Below are positions 1 through 9,682 of a stretch of DNA of 64,000 bases, piece by piece (the first letter of the stretch is position 1; every line of letters starts with the position of its first letter). Location of the stretch: NCBI GenBank assembly GCA_030035585.1, contig CM057480.1:7619001-7683000 (forward strand). Direction: 5' to 3'. The translations under genes and the position numbers were made by a program. This stretch comes from Dugong dugon (Eukaryota; Chordata; Mammalia; Sirenia; Dugongidae). A model generated the notes under the pieces. The model searched no databases. It was not told where the DNA came from and saw only the letters and a list, made by a program, of their open reading frames with translations.

Positions 1-242
1 TCAGATAGCATCAACAGCGGTGGAGAAATAAGGAAGGGTGATTGGGAAAAGGCCTTCAGGTTTGTCCAGAGGAGGGTCAAGAGAAACGTATGTATTTGAC
101 CACCAGCACAGCCATTTCCTCATTTTGTCATTGCTCAGTTACTTCAGTCTGCCCTCTGCAAGGCACACCTCTCATCTGTTCTACGCCTTGAGCACCATCG
201 TGCAGGATCCCTCTTGAGGTCAAGTAACACACAGATGAGTGG
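1..242. other. Unassigned non-coding sequence
   Basis: No repeat family, exon or RNA gene recognised. Ordinary mixed composition, ending at the target site of the SINE C copy that follows. Confidence 0.4.
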
Positions 243-250
243 TGAAAACT

Positions 251-826
251 GTTGTAACTTTGTTGCCGTCGTTGTTGTTAGTTACTTAGTTGTAGTTAGT
301 TGTAGTTAGTCGGCTCTGGCTCGTAGTGACTCCACATACAACGGAATGAAATGTTGCCCAGTCCTGCACTGTCCCCATGATTGTTGGAATGTTCGAGTCC
401 ATTTTTGTGGCCACTGTGTATTTGAGTTCAGAGCCCTGGTGGTGCAGTGGTTAAAACGTTCGGCTGCTAACTGAAAGGTAAGTGGTTTGAATCCACCAGC
501 CACTCCTTGGAAACCTTATGGGGCAGTTCTGCTCTGTCTGATAGGGTTGCTATGAGTCAGACTTGATTCGAAGGCAATGGGGTTAGTGTGTTTTGAGTGC
601 CTTTCAACCTAGGGAACTCCGTCCAGCACTGTATTGGACATCATTCTGTTGTGACCCATAGTGTTTCCTTTGGCTAATACCAGCTTTTCTTCCTGGTATT
701 ATCCTGGAAGCTCTGCTCTCCACTGTGGGTGAACTATTGGTATTTGAGATACTGGTGGCAAAGCTTCCAGAAGCATAGCAATGTGCAAACCACCACAGTA
801 TAACAAACAGACAGATGAGTGGTGGA
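251..826 (-). mobile_element. SINE C (headless form), interrupted by a SINE A
   Basis: Antisense copy of the long SINE with the RTE-like tail: landmarks gttgttagt, ttgagtgcctttcaacctaggg, tctgttgtgaccc and gacagatgagtggtgg appear in order. It is split at 429-585 by a SINE A. The flanks carry tgaaaact at 243-250 and 827-834, the likely TSD. The sense 5' end is ccaccactcatctgtc, with no tRNA head, as in the copies at 29870 and 41092. Confidence 0.75.
429..585 (+). mobile_element. AfroSINE type A nested in SINE C
   Basis: Near-complete SINE A: gagccctggtggtgcagtgg (A-box region), ggtttgaatccacc (B box), ggggcagttctgctctgtc, then a diverged tail. TSDs gtgtatttgagtt (416-428) and gtgtgttttgagtg (586-599) come from the host SINE C, so this insertion is the younger of the two. 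Confidence 0.88.
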
Positions 827-886
827 TGAAAACTTTCAATGTTAGCAATATATGGTCAGAAAAGAACCTGTCTGCTGCCTCTAACA

Positions 887-1047
887 CGAGTCCCGGTGGC
901 GCAGTGGTAAAGGAGCTCGGCTGCTAACCAAAAGGTCGGCAGTTTGAATCCACCAGCCGCTCCTTGGAGACCCTGTGGGGCAGTTCTACTCTGTACTGTA
1001 GGATCACTGAGTCGCAATCAACTCGACAGCAATGGGTTTTGGTTTGG
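887..1047 (+). mobile_element. AfroSINE type A
   Basis: Full-length SINE A from cgagtcccggtggcgcagtg to the tail gacagcaatgggttttggttt. TSDs ctgcctctaaca (875-886) and ctgcccctaaca (1048-1059) bracket it with one transition. Confidence 0.92.
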
Positions 1048-1059
1048 CTGCCCCTAACA

Positions 1060-1566
1060 GAGGTTTGAGAGCTCTGAAAAAGAGTCAGCTTGCCTCCCAC
1101 TTCCCTCTCTCTGGGGCACGCAGAGCAGTAGAGAATTTCAGCCTTGAACCCGTAGTGATTGCTTTTGCCTTTTTTTTTCTTTTTCATTTGTGCTGCCTGG
1201 GACTCATGCTTTGCAGCTCCTTGGGGTGAAGTCTGAGCTAGAACTGCTTCCTGTGGAGTTCTGCTCTGTATGTTATAAACAGTGGTTTAAGAATAATATA
1301 ATTAATCCATTAGTTTAATTTTCTTATTACAAACTAACATAATTACATATAAGAAAATTGGGAAAAGAGAAGAACACCGTGGCCTTGCCGCTCTAAAGCA
1401 AGCAGTGTTAACATTTGGGGATAGTTCGCTCAAATTTTTTTTTTCCTCTTGTGTTGGTGGATTTACTTCCTATTTTAATAAGAGTTTTTGAATCATTGTT
1501 TTGAATGTCTCCCAGTTTTTATCCAGTAATCCTGGATATATAGTTCTGCTCACATAAAGGGGAAAT
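1060..1566. other. AT-rich unassigned sequence, possible old L1 fragment
   Basis: The stretch around 1330-1440 (gggaaaagagaagaac ... agcagtgttaacatttgggg) faintly resembles the minus-strand 3' end of an old L1M element. The rest is unassigned. Confidence 0.3.
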
Positions 1567-1580
1567 AAGACCAGCCTTTT

Positions 1581-2067
1581 ATTTATTTTTATTTTGTTGT
1601 TGTACTTTAAGTGGAAGTTTACGATTCAAGTTAGTCTCTCATACAAAAATTTATACATACATTGTTCTGTGACCCTAATTGTTCTCCCTGTACTGTAACA
1701 GTACACTCCTTTCCACCCTAGATTTCCTGTGTCCATTCAGCCAGCTTCTGACCCTCTCTGCCTTCTCATCTCACCTCTGAACAGGAGCTGCCCATTTAGT
1801 CTCATGTATCTGGTTGAGCTAAGAGGCACACTCCTTGCGAGTATCGTTTTATGTCCCATAGTCCAGTCTAATCCCTGTCTAAAGAGTTGGCCTTGGGAAT
1901 TGTTTTAGTTCTGGGTTGACAGAGAGTGCTGGGGCCATGCTTTCCAGGGTTCCTACAGTCTCAGTCAGACCATTAAGTCTGGTCTTTCTTTACTAGAATT
2001 TGAGTTCTGCACCCCACTTTTCTCCTGTTCCATCAGGGACTCTCTGTTGTGTTCCCTGTCAGGACCT
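1581..2067 (-). mobile_element. Lineage-specific LINE 3' end, antisense (copy 1)
   Basis: T-rich left edge, then the block containing tggaagtttacgattcaag, agcagctt-like and 'tctggtctttctttactagaattt' type sequence that recurs in other elephant repeats and at 2360-2684 and 58600. The antisense poly(A) edge makes it minus strand. TSDs aagaccagcctttt at 1567-1580 and 2068-2081 are identical. I think it is an afrotherian L1 3' UTR, but the family name is uncertain. Confidence 0.65.
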
Positions 2068-2081
2068 AAGACCAGCCTTTT

Positions 2082-2684
2082 TTATTCTTTTATTTTTTAT
2101 ATTTTATTTTATTTTAATATTTTATTGTACTTCAGGTGAAGGCTTACAGAACAAACAGTTTCTCATGTAACAGTAGTACACATGCTGTTTTATGACTTTG
2201 GTTAACAACCCCACAACATTTTAACCCTCTAAATTCTCAGCTTTTTTTTTTTTTTTTTTGGTGAAAATACACTTAGCCAAAGATACACCATTTCAAAACT
2301 TTTTACGTACACATTTAAGTGACATTGACTACGCTCTTCTAATTGTGCTGTTCTTCTCACTTAAGATAAAGGCTTACAGTACAAAATAGCCTCCCATTTA
2401 ACAGTTACTACAAATGTTGCCCTATAACAATGGTTAACAATCTCACAACACATCAATAGTATCCTTACTCAACCTTGTGTTCCCTATCATCAGCTTCCTA
2501 CTCCCCTTCTGCCTTCTGGCCCTTGTCACTGGACTTCTGTACCTCGTTAGTCTCATTTGGTTTTACTGGGCTGTCCACTCCCAGGCTGAACAGTGAACCT
2601 CGAAGGTAACTTCACCACCGAGCTAAAAGGGTGTCTGGGGGCCATACTCTTGAGGTTTCTCCAGTCTCCTTTAGGCAGTAAGTC
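2082..2684 (-). mobile_element. Second LINE 3' end at the same target site (copy 2, composite)
   Basis: Starts T/A-rich, then tattgtacttcaggtgaagg and gttaacaaccccacaac. It is interrupted near 2240-2340 by a T-run and another L1-3'-UTR-like piece (acatttaagtgacattgac), then resumes to 2684 (ccagtctcctttaggcagta). A third copy of the target word aagaccagcctttt lies at 2685-2698, so this insertion reused the site of copy 1. Confidence 0.62.
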
Positions 2685-2698
2685 AAGACCAGCCTTTT

Positions 2699-3183
2699 AA
2701 TAAAATATTCTGTTGTGTTCCAGATACATTGTGTAAACATCCGACCTGCTATAAAGAAAAGGCCTCTCAGGATGCGAGAGGCAGACAGACCGCACTCCAC
2801 TGTCCATGTGAAATTACCTGATCCATAACGGGTTAATCTTACTCCTCACCCCTTGTGTCGCGAAATAACTCAGGCAGAGGCAGCTCACTTGATTTCTGGC
2901 AGCTCCCACCTGGAACCCACACATTTTGTCTCCTCTGAAGCACTTCTTTGCATTATATATATTGATTTTGGGTGCAATCCCACAGATAATACACCGAGCC
3001 TTTTATGCTTGATAGAGGGTAATTGGTGCTTTGTTACAAGAACCCTAGTTCAGCATCTTCTACGTACAGTGTAAAATAAAAGCCAGAATATCATCTGTCT
3101 TATCACAATTGCTCATGGGGAAGAACTATCCTTTCCTGCCATGCCCCTCAGCAGACCTTAGTTCCATAAACCCAGAGCCAAGC
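2699..3183. other. Unassigned non-coding sequence before the minisatellite
   Basis: No recognised repeat, exon or RNA gene. Short open frames here lack splice signals or protein similarity that I can recognise. Confidence 0.4.
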
Positions 3184-4022
3184 GTCCACGTCCATTGCCT
3201 TACCTACCCTCTGTCTGCTTAGAGCGTCCACGCTCCTGGCGTCCATGTTCATTGCCTTATCTACCGTCTGTCTGCTTAGAGTGTCCCCACTCCTGGCGTC
3301 CACGTCCATTGCCTTATCTACTCTGTCTGCTTAGAGTGTCCCCACTCCTGGCGTCCACGTCCATTGCCTTATCTACTCTGTCTGCTTAGAGTGTCCCCAC
3401 TCCTGGCGTCCACGTCCATTGCCTTATCTACTCTGTCTGCTTAGAGTGTCCCCACTCCTGGCGTCCACGTCCATTGCCTTATCTACTCTGTCTGCTTAGA
3501 GTGTCCCCACTCCTGGCGTCCACGTCCATTGCCTTATCTACTCTGTCTGCTTAGAGTGTCCCCACTCCTGGCGTCCACGTCCGTTGCCTTATCTACCGTC
3601 TGTCTGCTTAGAGTGTCCCCACTCCTGGCGTCCACGTCCATTGCCTTATCTACTCTGTCTGCTTAGAGTGTCCCCACTCCTGGCGTCCACGTCCATTGCC
3701 TTATCTACTGTCTGTCTGCTTAGAGCGTCCCCACTCCTGGCGTCCACGTCCATTGCCTTACCTACTGTCTGTCTGCTTAGAGTGTCCCCACTCCTGGCGT
3801 CCACGTCCATTGCCTTATCTACTCTGTCTGCTTAGAGTGTCCCCACTCCTGGCGTCCACGTCCATTGCCTTACCTACTGTCTGTCTGCTTAGAGTGTCCC
3901 CACTCCTGGCGTCCACGTCCATTGCCTTATCTACTCTGTCTGCTTAGAGTGTCCACGCTCCTGGCGTCCACGTCCGTTGCCTTATCTACCGTCTGTCTGC
4001 TTACAGCATCCACGCTCCTGGC
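3184..4022. repeat. Minisatellite, 15 units of 55 or 57 bp
   Basis: Fifteen head-to-tail units, each starting gtccacgtccattgcc, begin at 3184, 3241, 3298, 3353, 3408, 3463, 3518, 3573, 3630, 3685, 3742, 3799, 3854, 3911 and 3966. The 57-bp units carry ctactgtctgtctg or ctaccgtctgtctg; the 55-bp units lack one TG-type dinucleotide step (ctactctgtctg). Interior units are almost identical. The first unit and the last two end in tccacgctcctggc rather than tccccactcctggc, so the edges keep an older variant. The long open frames over the array follow from its periodicity, not from coding. Confidence 0.95.
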
Positions 4023-5715
4023 TGCCTTCTTTGTTTGGTTCAGAGTAGGGCCTCCAGTGACTGTGGAGCCATTAATGTCCACCTCCCACAGGTATGTTCT
4101 AGCCACTGGATATGTGCCCTGGAGATACCCTATCATGATCTACATACAGTGTCTAGACTGGGCCCTGGTCCGGAAATTTGTCTCTGTATTTCTCAGTATA
4201 GTCCTTGATAGACTTGAACAAATGAACGTTGGAGTCATGCCAACGGGGATATCTGCCTTTAGAAAGTAAATGTGGGTAAGAAAGGAAGGACGGAGGACCA
4301 ACCAGTGTCAGGGACGACAGATCAAAGCACACCTAACATTTTGGTGCTCTCCACCTCTTCTTGCCCCAGCATCCTGTGCAACAAGGCATACCTATTGTAT
4401 TAGGTAGCTTCTTCCAGAAAGCAGAGTCTGGGATGAAGTCTTGGAGGCAGGCAAGTGGAGTTAGGGAGGCTGGGAAGGGTAAAAGGCAGTCAGAAGTGTG
4501 TTGTTGGTGTGGGTCACCGCCGTGGGCAGTCAGAGGTGTGTTGTTGGTGCAGGTCACCGCTGTGGGCAATTAGAGCTGAAGCCCACTGTCACTCTCTTAG
4601 GTTGCAGGTAGATGTGCATCAGCATTGTCTACCCCAGCTACAGAAGATGGCTTTATTTACCCACTGGCTCCCATCTCCCACTGGTCAAGGGTTGCTCCGT
4701 GGGGTGTTAACTCTCTCGTACTTCTAGGTTTGCACGTGCACCTGACTGAGCTGTACCCACTGACTTTCCAAACTGACTTCCATAGAATAGCCCCAGGTCA
4801 GAAGGTAGGAGGTTAAACAGTGCAGCCAGGGCCTGGTACTAACATCTCTGCACTGTCGGTTACCTCAGCAACTGCTGGAGTTAAATAGTGGTCCGAAAGG
4901 GTGTAAGGCAGGACACAGAGGTATACAGGTGGTGTAGTTTGTGTTCCTCCATCTCTCTTTCGGTTACCACTCGAAGCCTTCTTTATTTCTCAAGGCTTCA
5001 GGGATATCCAGAATTGATAGTACCTTGTCACGGATAGCTTTCTCATCGTGACGCCATGTGGTGATCATGCATTTGTCCTAGTCCTTAACGTTTTTCTCTT
5101 ACTCCGGTGGATGGAGTTCGGCCAAGTGATCCTTTAAACTCAAAGCCACGAAGTCTGTTAAAGCTGTAGGAATCCAATCAGATTTTAACACAAGAGCAGA
5201 GCCCTTTTTAAAAAATGAGTAATTTAGACTCTCCAACAGGTAAAAGGTAGAGGCTCGGGAGACAGGGAGAAATGTGGGAGCATCCTTCAAGTACTCTCAT
5301 GCAGAGAGTGATAAGAGCTTAATTTTCCCCTTCGTGTGCTCTAGAGTCTGTTGTGACAGTGACAGACTGGCTCAGAAACAGGTGAGTCATAGTAGGAGCT
5401 GTCGTGTTTCTGTAAAGCCCAACAACTTTGCCTCTTCATTGCCCTTGGGGATCAGGCTGTCTTCCTCCCTGTCCCCAGTGTATTGACACAGACCTGCCTT
5501 GCTCAGGTATTGCCACGGGCTCCTTGCTGAGCTAGTATGTGTACTGTGAGCAAAGTGGAGAATGCTTTCTTGCAGCTTAACGTTGGAGAACAGGCCACAC
5601 CAGGACTCTATCACCCTATAGCTGGCTGGGATGGTCTGGAAGTCTTCTTAACCAAGGACATTTGGAAACATCATCCCTCAATTGAAACCAGTTGGCTAGA
5701 GCAATTGTTTTCAAA
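4023..5715. other. Unassigned single-copy-looking sequence
   Basis: About 1.7 kb with no recognised interspersed repeat apart from a small tandem duplication at 4487-4566. The open frames overlap each other on both strands and none shows convincing splice signals. Confidence 0.4.
4487..4566. repeat. Direct 40-bp tandem duplication
   Basis: Two adjacent 40-bp units (4487-4526 and 4527-4566), each cagtcagaagtgtgttgttgg followed by a gtcaccgc core, differing at four positions. A short piece of a third unit follows. Confidence 0.85.
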
Positions 5716-6131
5716 TAGTAGCGGATTGAACGGTTGCCCCGCAGAAGATACGTCCACTGGAACCTGGGAATGTGACCTTATTTGGAGAAAGAGTCTTTGC
5801 AAATATAATGGCAGATCTTGAGATGAGATCAGCTTGGATTAGGGTGGGCCCGAAACTCAGTGACACGTGTCCTTATAAAAGAAGGGCAAAGACGCAGAGG
5901 GGAAGGCCAGATGGAGATGGAGGCAGAGATTGGAGTTCAGTTGCTCCAACCAAAGAACACCCGGATCCTTCAGAAGTGGGAAAAGGCCAGGAAAAATTCT
6001 CCCCAAGAGCCTTTCGAGGGAGCATGGCCCTGCTGACTTCTGGCCGCCAGCACTGTGAAAGAATAGACTACTACTGTTTTCAGCCACCAAGATTGTGGTG
6101 GTTTGTTATACCAGCCCTAGGAAATTAATAC
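5716..6131 (+). mobile_element. MLT1-type MaLR solo LTR
   Basis: Sense MLT1 landmarks in order: gcggattgaac, gaatgtgaccttatttggag, gagtctttgcaaat, gtccttataaaagaagg, gagcatggccctgctgac, and the end ccctaggaaattaatacac. Single LTR without internal sequence, strongly diverged, ancient. Confidence 0.85.
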
Positions 6132-6380
6132 ACAAACCTTAAATTGAGCACGTATGCTTTTTAACTTAAAGCACCCACCAGTCTTTCGATGTAGTTCCAA
6201 GGCCCTGTCATTGATCCTGGGTTTACTGGTAGAGAGTCTGCATTCTGCAGTGTCTCCCTTGTATACAGCACACCTATAACGCGCTGTCTATCATTTTCAG
6301 TTGTGGTTTATTTAAAGTGCAGGGCAAAATGACTACAGGATCCTTGTGGATTTTTACAGGTGCTTTCTAGGCTTTTGTAG

Positions 6381-6571
6381 GAGTCACTGGGTGGGGCAAA
6401 TGGTTAATGTGCTCAGCTGCGAACCAAAAAGTTGGAGGCTCGAGTCCATTGAGGGGCACCTCAGAAGAAATACCTGGCAATCTACTTCTGAAAAATGAGC
6501 CACTGAAAACCCTGTGGAGCACAGCGCTACTCTGACACACATGGGGACGCCATGAGTCGGAACTGGTTCGT
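6381..6571 (+). mobile_element. AfroSINE type B
   Basis: Starts gagtcactgggtggggcaaa, B box ggctcgagtccat, body cctcagaagaaatacctggc and ctctgacacacatggg, tail catgagtcggaac. TSDs cttttgtag (6372-6380) and cttttatag (6572-6580). Confidence 0.9.
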
Positions 6572-6739
6572 CTTTTATAGATGTCGTGCCCACACCTAAT
6601 TCAACCATAATTTTTACCAGCGCACTTTTTATGGACGCTTTTCAAATCATACCATTTACTTTCATAAAGATAACTATTTTTCATGTTTATGCTTCAAAGT
6701 TTATTTCATACTTTTATACTCTATCAGTTTATTATTTAA

Positions 6740-6985
6740 TTAAAAGCCCGCTGCCACAAGTCGATTCCGACGCACGGTGATCCTGTAGGACAGAGAAGAA
6801 CTGCCCATTGGGTTTCCAAGGCTGTAAATCTTTACAGAAGCAGACTGCTACATCTTTCTTTTGTAGAGCATCTGGTGGGTTCAAACTGCAGACCTTTTGG
6901 TTAGCAGCTGAATGCTATAACCACTGCACCACCTGGGCTCTTCAAACCCACGCCGCTGAGTCCATTCCAACTCAGACTACGCTGG
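6740..6985 (-). mobile_element. Extended SINE A, antisense, plus a second SINE tail
   Basis: Antisense copy from agtcgattccgacgcacgg through tttggttagcagctgaat to accacctgggctctt at about 6942. A further antisense tail fragment (gagtccattccaactcag) abuts at 6946-6985, probably a separate truncated SINE. Confidence 0.8.
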
Positions 6986-7282
6986 CATAAGCAGAGTTAG
7001 CACTTTGTAAGCACACAGCTCAGCTGGTGGGGGGCAGATGTGTGCAGGCAGAACTAGAGAGGGGCCACAGCCACGAGCAGACGGCATCCTGGGTGCATCA
7101 GTCAGTGGGTCTTGTGGAAGGGGTGGAGGAAAACCTAACTAGATGGTTGGATTGAGGACATGAGAGCATCTGCTATAGTTTTTCCACCTCTGCTGCATGA
7201 GAACCTGAGGTTCGGCCACACCAGTAAAATGCTCTGCACCTCTTCTGGATTGCTGCTTATGGCCCAGCCACACTCTTTCTGC

Positions 7283-7465
7283 ACGGAAATTGTGCTAACG
7301 GTTGAGCACTCGACTACTAGCTGGAAGGTTGGTGGTTCAAACCTACCCAGAGGCGCCTCAGAAGACAGGCCTGGAGATCAACTTCTGAAAGATCACAGCC
7401 TTGAAAACCCTATGAAGCATTCTAGTCTGTTACATTGGGGGGCACAGGGGATGGCAGCTTAACAA
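7283..7465 (+). mobile_element. AfroSINE type B, diverged
   Basis: gctaacggttgagcactcg, ggttggtggttcaaacc, cagaggcgcctcagaagac and gccttgaaaaccctatgaag match type B in order. The tail is decayed (ggatggcagcttaacaacag). Confidence 0.78.
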
Positions 7466-8792
7466 CAGCAAGTCTACAGGCTTTCTGGCTTTGCCAGATA
7501 GTCACTTCCTGTGCCAGGTTCTGCGAATTTCAGTGATTGGAATGACAGGTGCTTAGTTCTTAAACCACTTATTCTTCTAGTGATTCCCCGTCTTAAGTTC
7601 TTTGGTGAAAGTCAAGAGTGAATCAGGTTCTTTCCTTTGCGATTCAGAAATTAGTAGAAAGCAAAAAAAAAGTGTTGGTTCTGCGTACTTGTCAAGTCTG
7701 GTATCTAGGTTCAGGATTTTTTAAAATATGAGATGCAATCTAATCTCCTTTGTGTTTAGAAAAACACGTCTAGTTTGTGATAGCATTAGCCTGTGAACCC
7801 TGTGGTTTGTCCTTTCTTTGGCAAGAAGCGCCTTAGGAAGAATTAGGGAGGGGTTAAATGTATGTGCATCATGTACCTATGTCTGTGTTCCATACGTATA
7901 AAAATGCTACAGAAAAAGAGGAAAGAAAGTGAATATCAATAGCTCTTAAGGTACTGGTCCAACACTGTTTTCTGGAAAATTCGTTACTTGATGTCACTGT
8001 CACATAGCCCACCCTGTCATGTGGGCCTGTAAGGTGCTGCCTCCCTGGACTCACTGAGTTATTAGCAAATGTTGCATTTCTCTCTTAGCCTCATTGATGA
8101 TACTGTGCTTTGAACGGTAATTAGTGGGATTTATTCCACAGATCCTGAAGAATTCTGCACACAGCTCAGGCATGTTGACAATGACGTGGTTTGATTTTTT
8201 TTTTTTAGCGTGAAACATTTTGGAAAGCGGGCAGGAGTGTCCTTTTGAGTCTGGCACCTTTGTGCCGGAGCATTTGAGAAGGAGATAATGGTCTCCCCCA
8301 GGTAGGTAGGAGCACCTCTGTCAGATGAGCTATTGATTTCAAGAAAATCAAATTTGCTTCTTGCAATTGTATTGGCCTCTTCATCCCCACAGCTGGGTCG
8401 ACTCGCTGTTAGGTGACAGAAGTTTAAGCGTAAAACTGGGACCTCTCCTGTCTCCCTTTCTTCCGTCAGGTTACTGAGTGATCATTTTATAGAATTCCTG
8501 GGGGCGCGTTTGCGTTTCGTTCTCTGATTCGTTTTCTGGCGTAAGATACCTTCAGGGTGGATGAGCGTGAGACGTGAGAAGAAGTAGAGAAGGGAATAAA
8601 TCATGAAATGCCCATCTTCAGGGCAGCAGTAATGCGATTTTACCGGGAAAATGATCCAATAGTGATGATGCATGCCATGTAGACATATGCCAGTTGTATG
8701 CAAATAGCAATTTAACACCTGAATGTGGCCCCAGGGAGAAAGCTTATTGGAGCCTGTTGTTCTAATGGGCTCATCATTTCTGCATGTCTGTA
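7466..8792. other. Unassigned single-copy-looking sequence
   Basis: No repeat recognised over 1.3 kb. A perfect octamer atgcaaat lies at 8698-8705, and the surrounding 8440-8720 is free of repeats, so conserved non-coding sequence is possible but not shown by one genome. Confidence 0.4.
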
Positions 8793-8800
8793 ATTGGCCC

Positions 8801-8953
8801 CGGAGCCCTGGTGGCGCAGTGGTTAAGAGCTACGGCTGCAAACCAAAAGGTTGGCAGTTGGAATCCACCAGCTGCTCCTTGGGAACCCAGTGGGGCAGTT
8901 CTACTCTGTCCTGTAGCATTGTTATGAGTGGAATCGACTCAACACCAATGGGT
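8801..8953 (+). mobile_element. AfroSINE type A
   Basis: cggagccctggtggcgcagt, agttggaatccaccagct, ggggcagttctactctgtcc and gaatcgactcaacaccaatg. TSD attggccc at 8793-8800 and 8954-8961. Confidence 0.92.
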
Positions 8954-9004
8954 ATTGGCCCTAGGTGATCGTGGGGAGCTCTGGTTGGCTGGCAGTTGTC
9001 TGTC

Positions 9005-9460
9005 ATTTCTAATTCAGGAACTCGTCTCTCCCGTCTGCTGCCTCTCTGACCCCAACTCCTATTGCTGTCTGCCATGCTCATTTCACCCCAGCCACCCTGC
9101 CTCCTTGCTCAAGCACACAGGCGGACCCCCAGCCCAGGGCCTTGATGCCTGCTGAGTTTCCACTTGGTAGGTTCTTCCCCAGATACCTGCCTGGGTCATT
9201 GCTTTGCTTCCTCCAGGTTTTTAATCAAATGTCACCTCGAGAGGCCGTTCCCTGGTCACCTGTCTGATATTGGAAACCCCACCTACCTTTCCCCGTCTCT
9301 GCTTTATATTTCAATATCCCTGCCTCGTGGAAAAGGCATTCTGGTGAGGCAAAGAGATCGAGAATTTTTTTAAAAGGAGGTAAAATGTACAGTGTTTTAG
9401 ATAATAGTCTGTTCTGTTCAATGTTGTATCTTTATTGCCTAGAGTGATGCCTGGCATATA
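9005..9460 (+). mobile_element. L2 LINE 3' end, first part
   Basis: Plus-strand L2 3' end: pyrimidine-rich, cagggccttgatgcctgc, tcaaatgtcacctcgagag, gccgttccctggtcacc, then agagtgatgcctggcatata. It stops mid-consensus at 9460, where a SINE B and then an RTE LINE were inserted, and resumes at 10563. Confidence 0.8.
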
Positions 9461-9672
9461 ATAACCAAAAAACCAGTTGCCATTGAGTCAATTCCAACTC
9501 ATGGTGACCCCACGTGTGTCAGAGTAGAACTGTGCTCCGTAGGGTTTTCAGTGGCTGATTTTTCAGAAGTAGATTGCGAGGCCTTTCTTTTAAGGTGCCT
9601 CTGGGTGGACTCAAACCTCCAAGCTTTCAGTTAGCAGCTGAGCACTTAACCGTTTGTACCACCCAGGGACTC
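9461..9672 (-). mobile_element. AfroSINE type B inside L2
   Basis: Antisense type B: tcatggtgaccccacgtgtg, ctccgtagggttttcagtgg, gcctctgggtgg, accacccagggactc. TSDs ctggcatata (9451-9460) and ccggcacata (9673-9682) derive from the L2 host. Confidence 0.9.
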
Positions 9673-9682
9673 CCGGCACATA

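Noticed and set aside
3195..4269. Series of overlapping 64-134-codon plus-strand frames with repeated peptides such as PYLPSVCLECPHSWRP
   Set aside because: They are produced by the minisatellite. The 55- and 57-bp unit lengths change the reading frame between units, and there are no splice or start contexts.
8698..8705. Perfect octamer atgcaaat (POU site)
   Set aside because: An 8-bp word is expected about once per window by chance; no supporting motif cluster.
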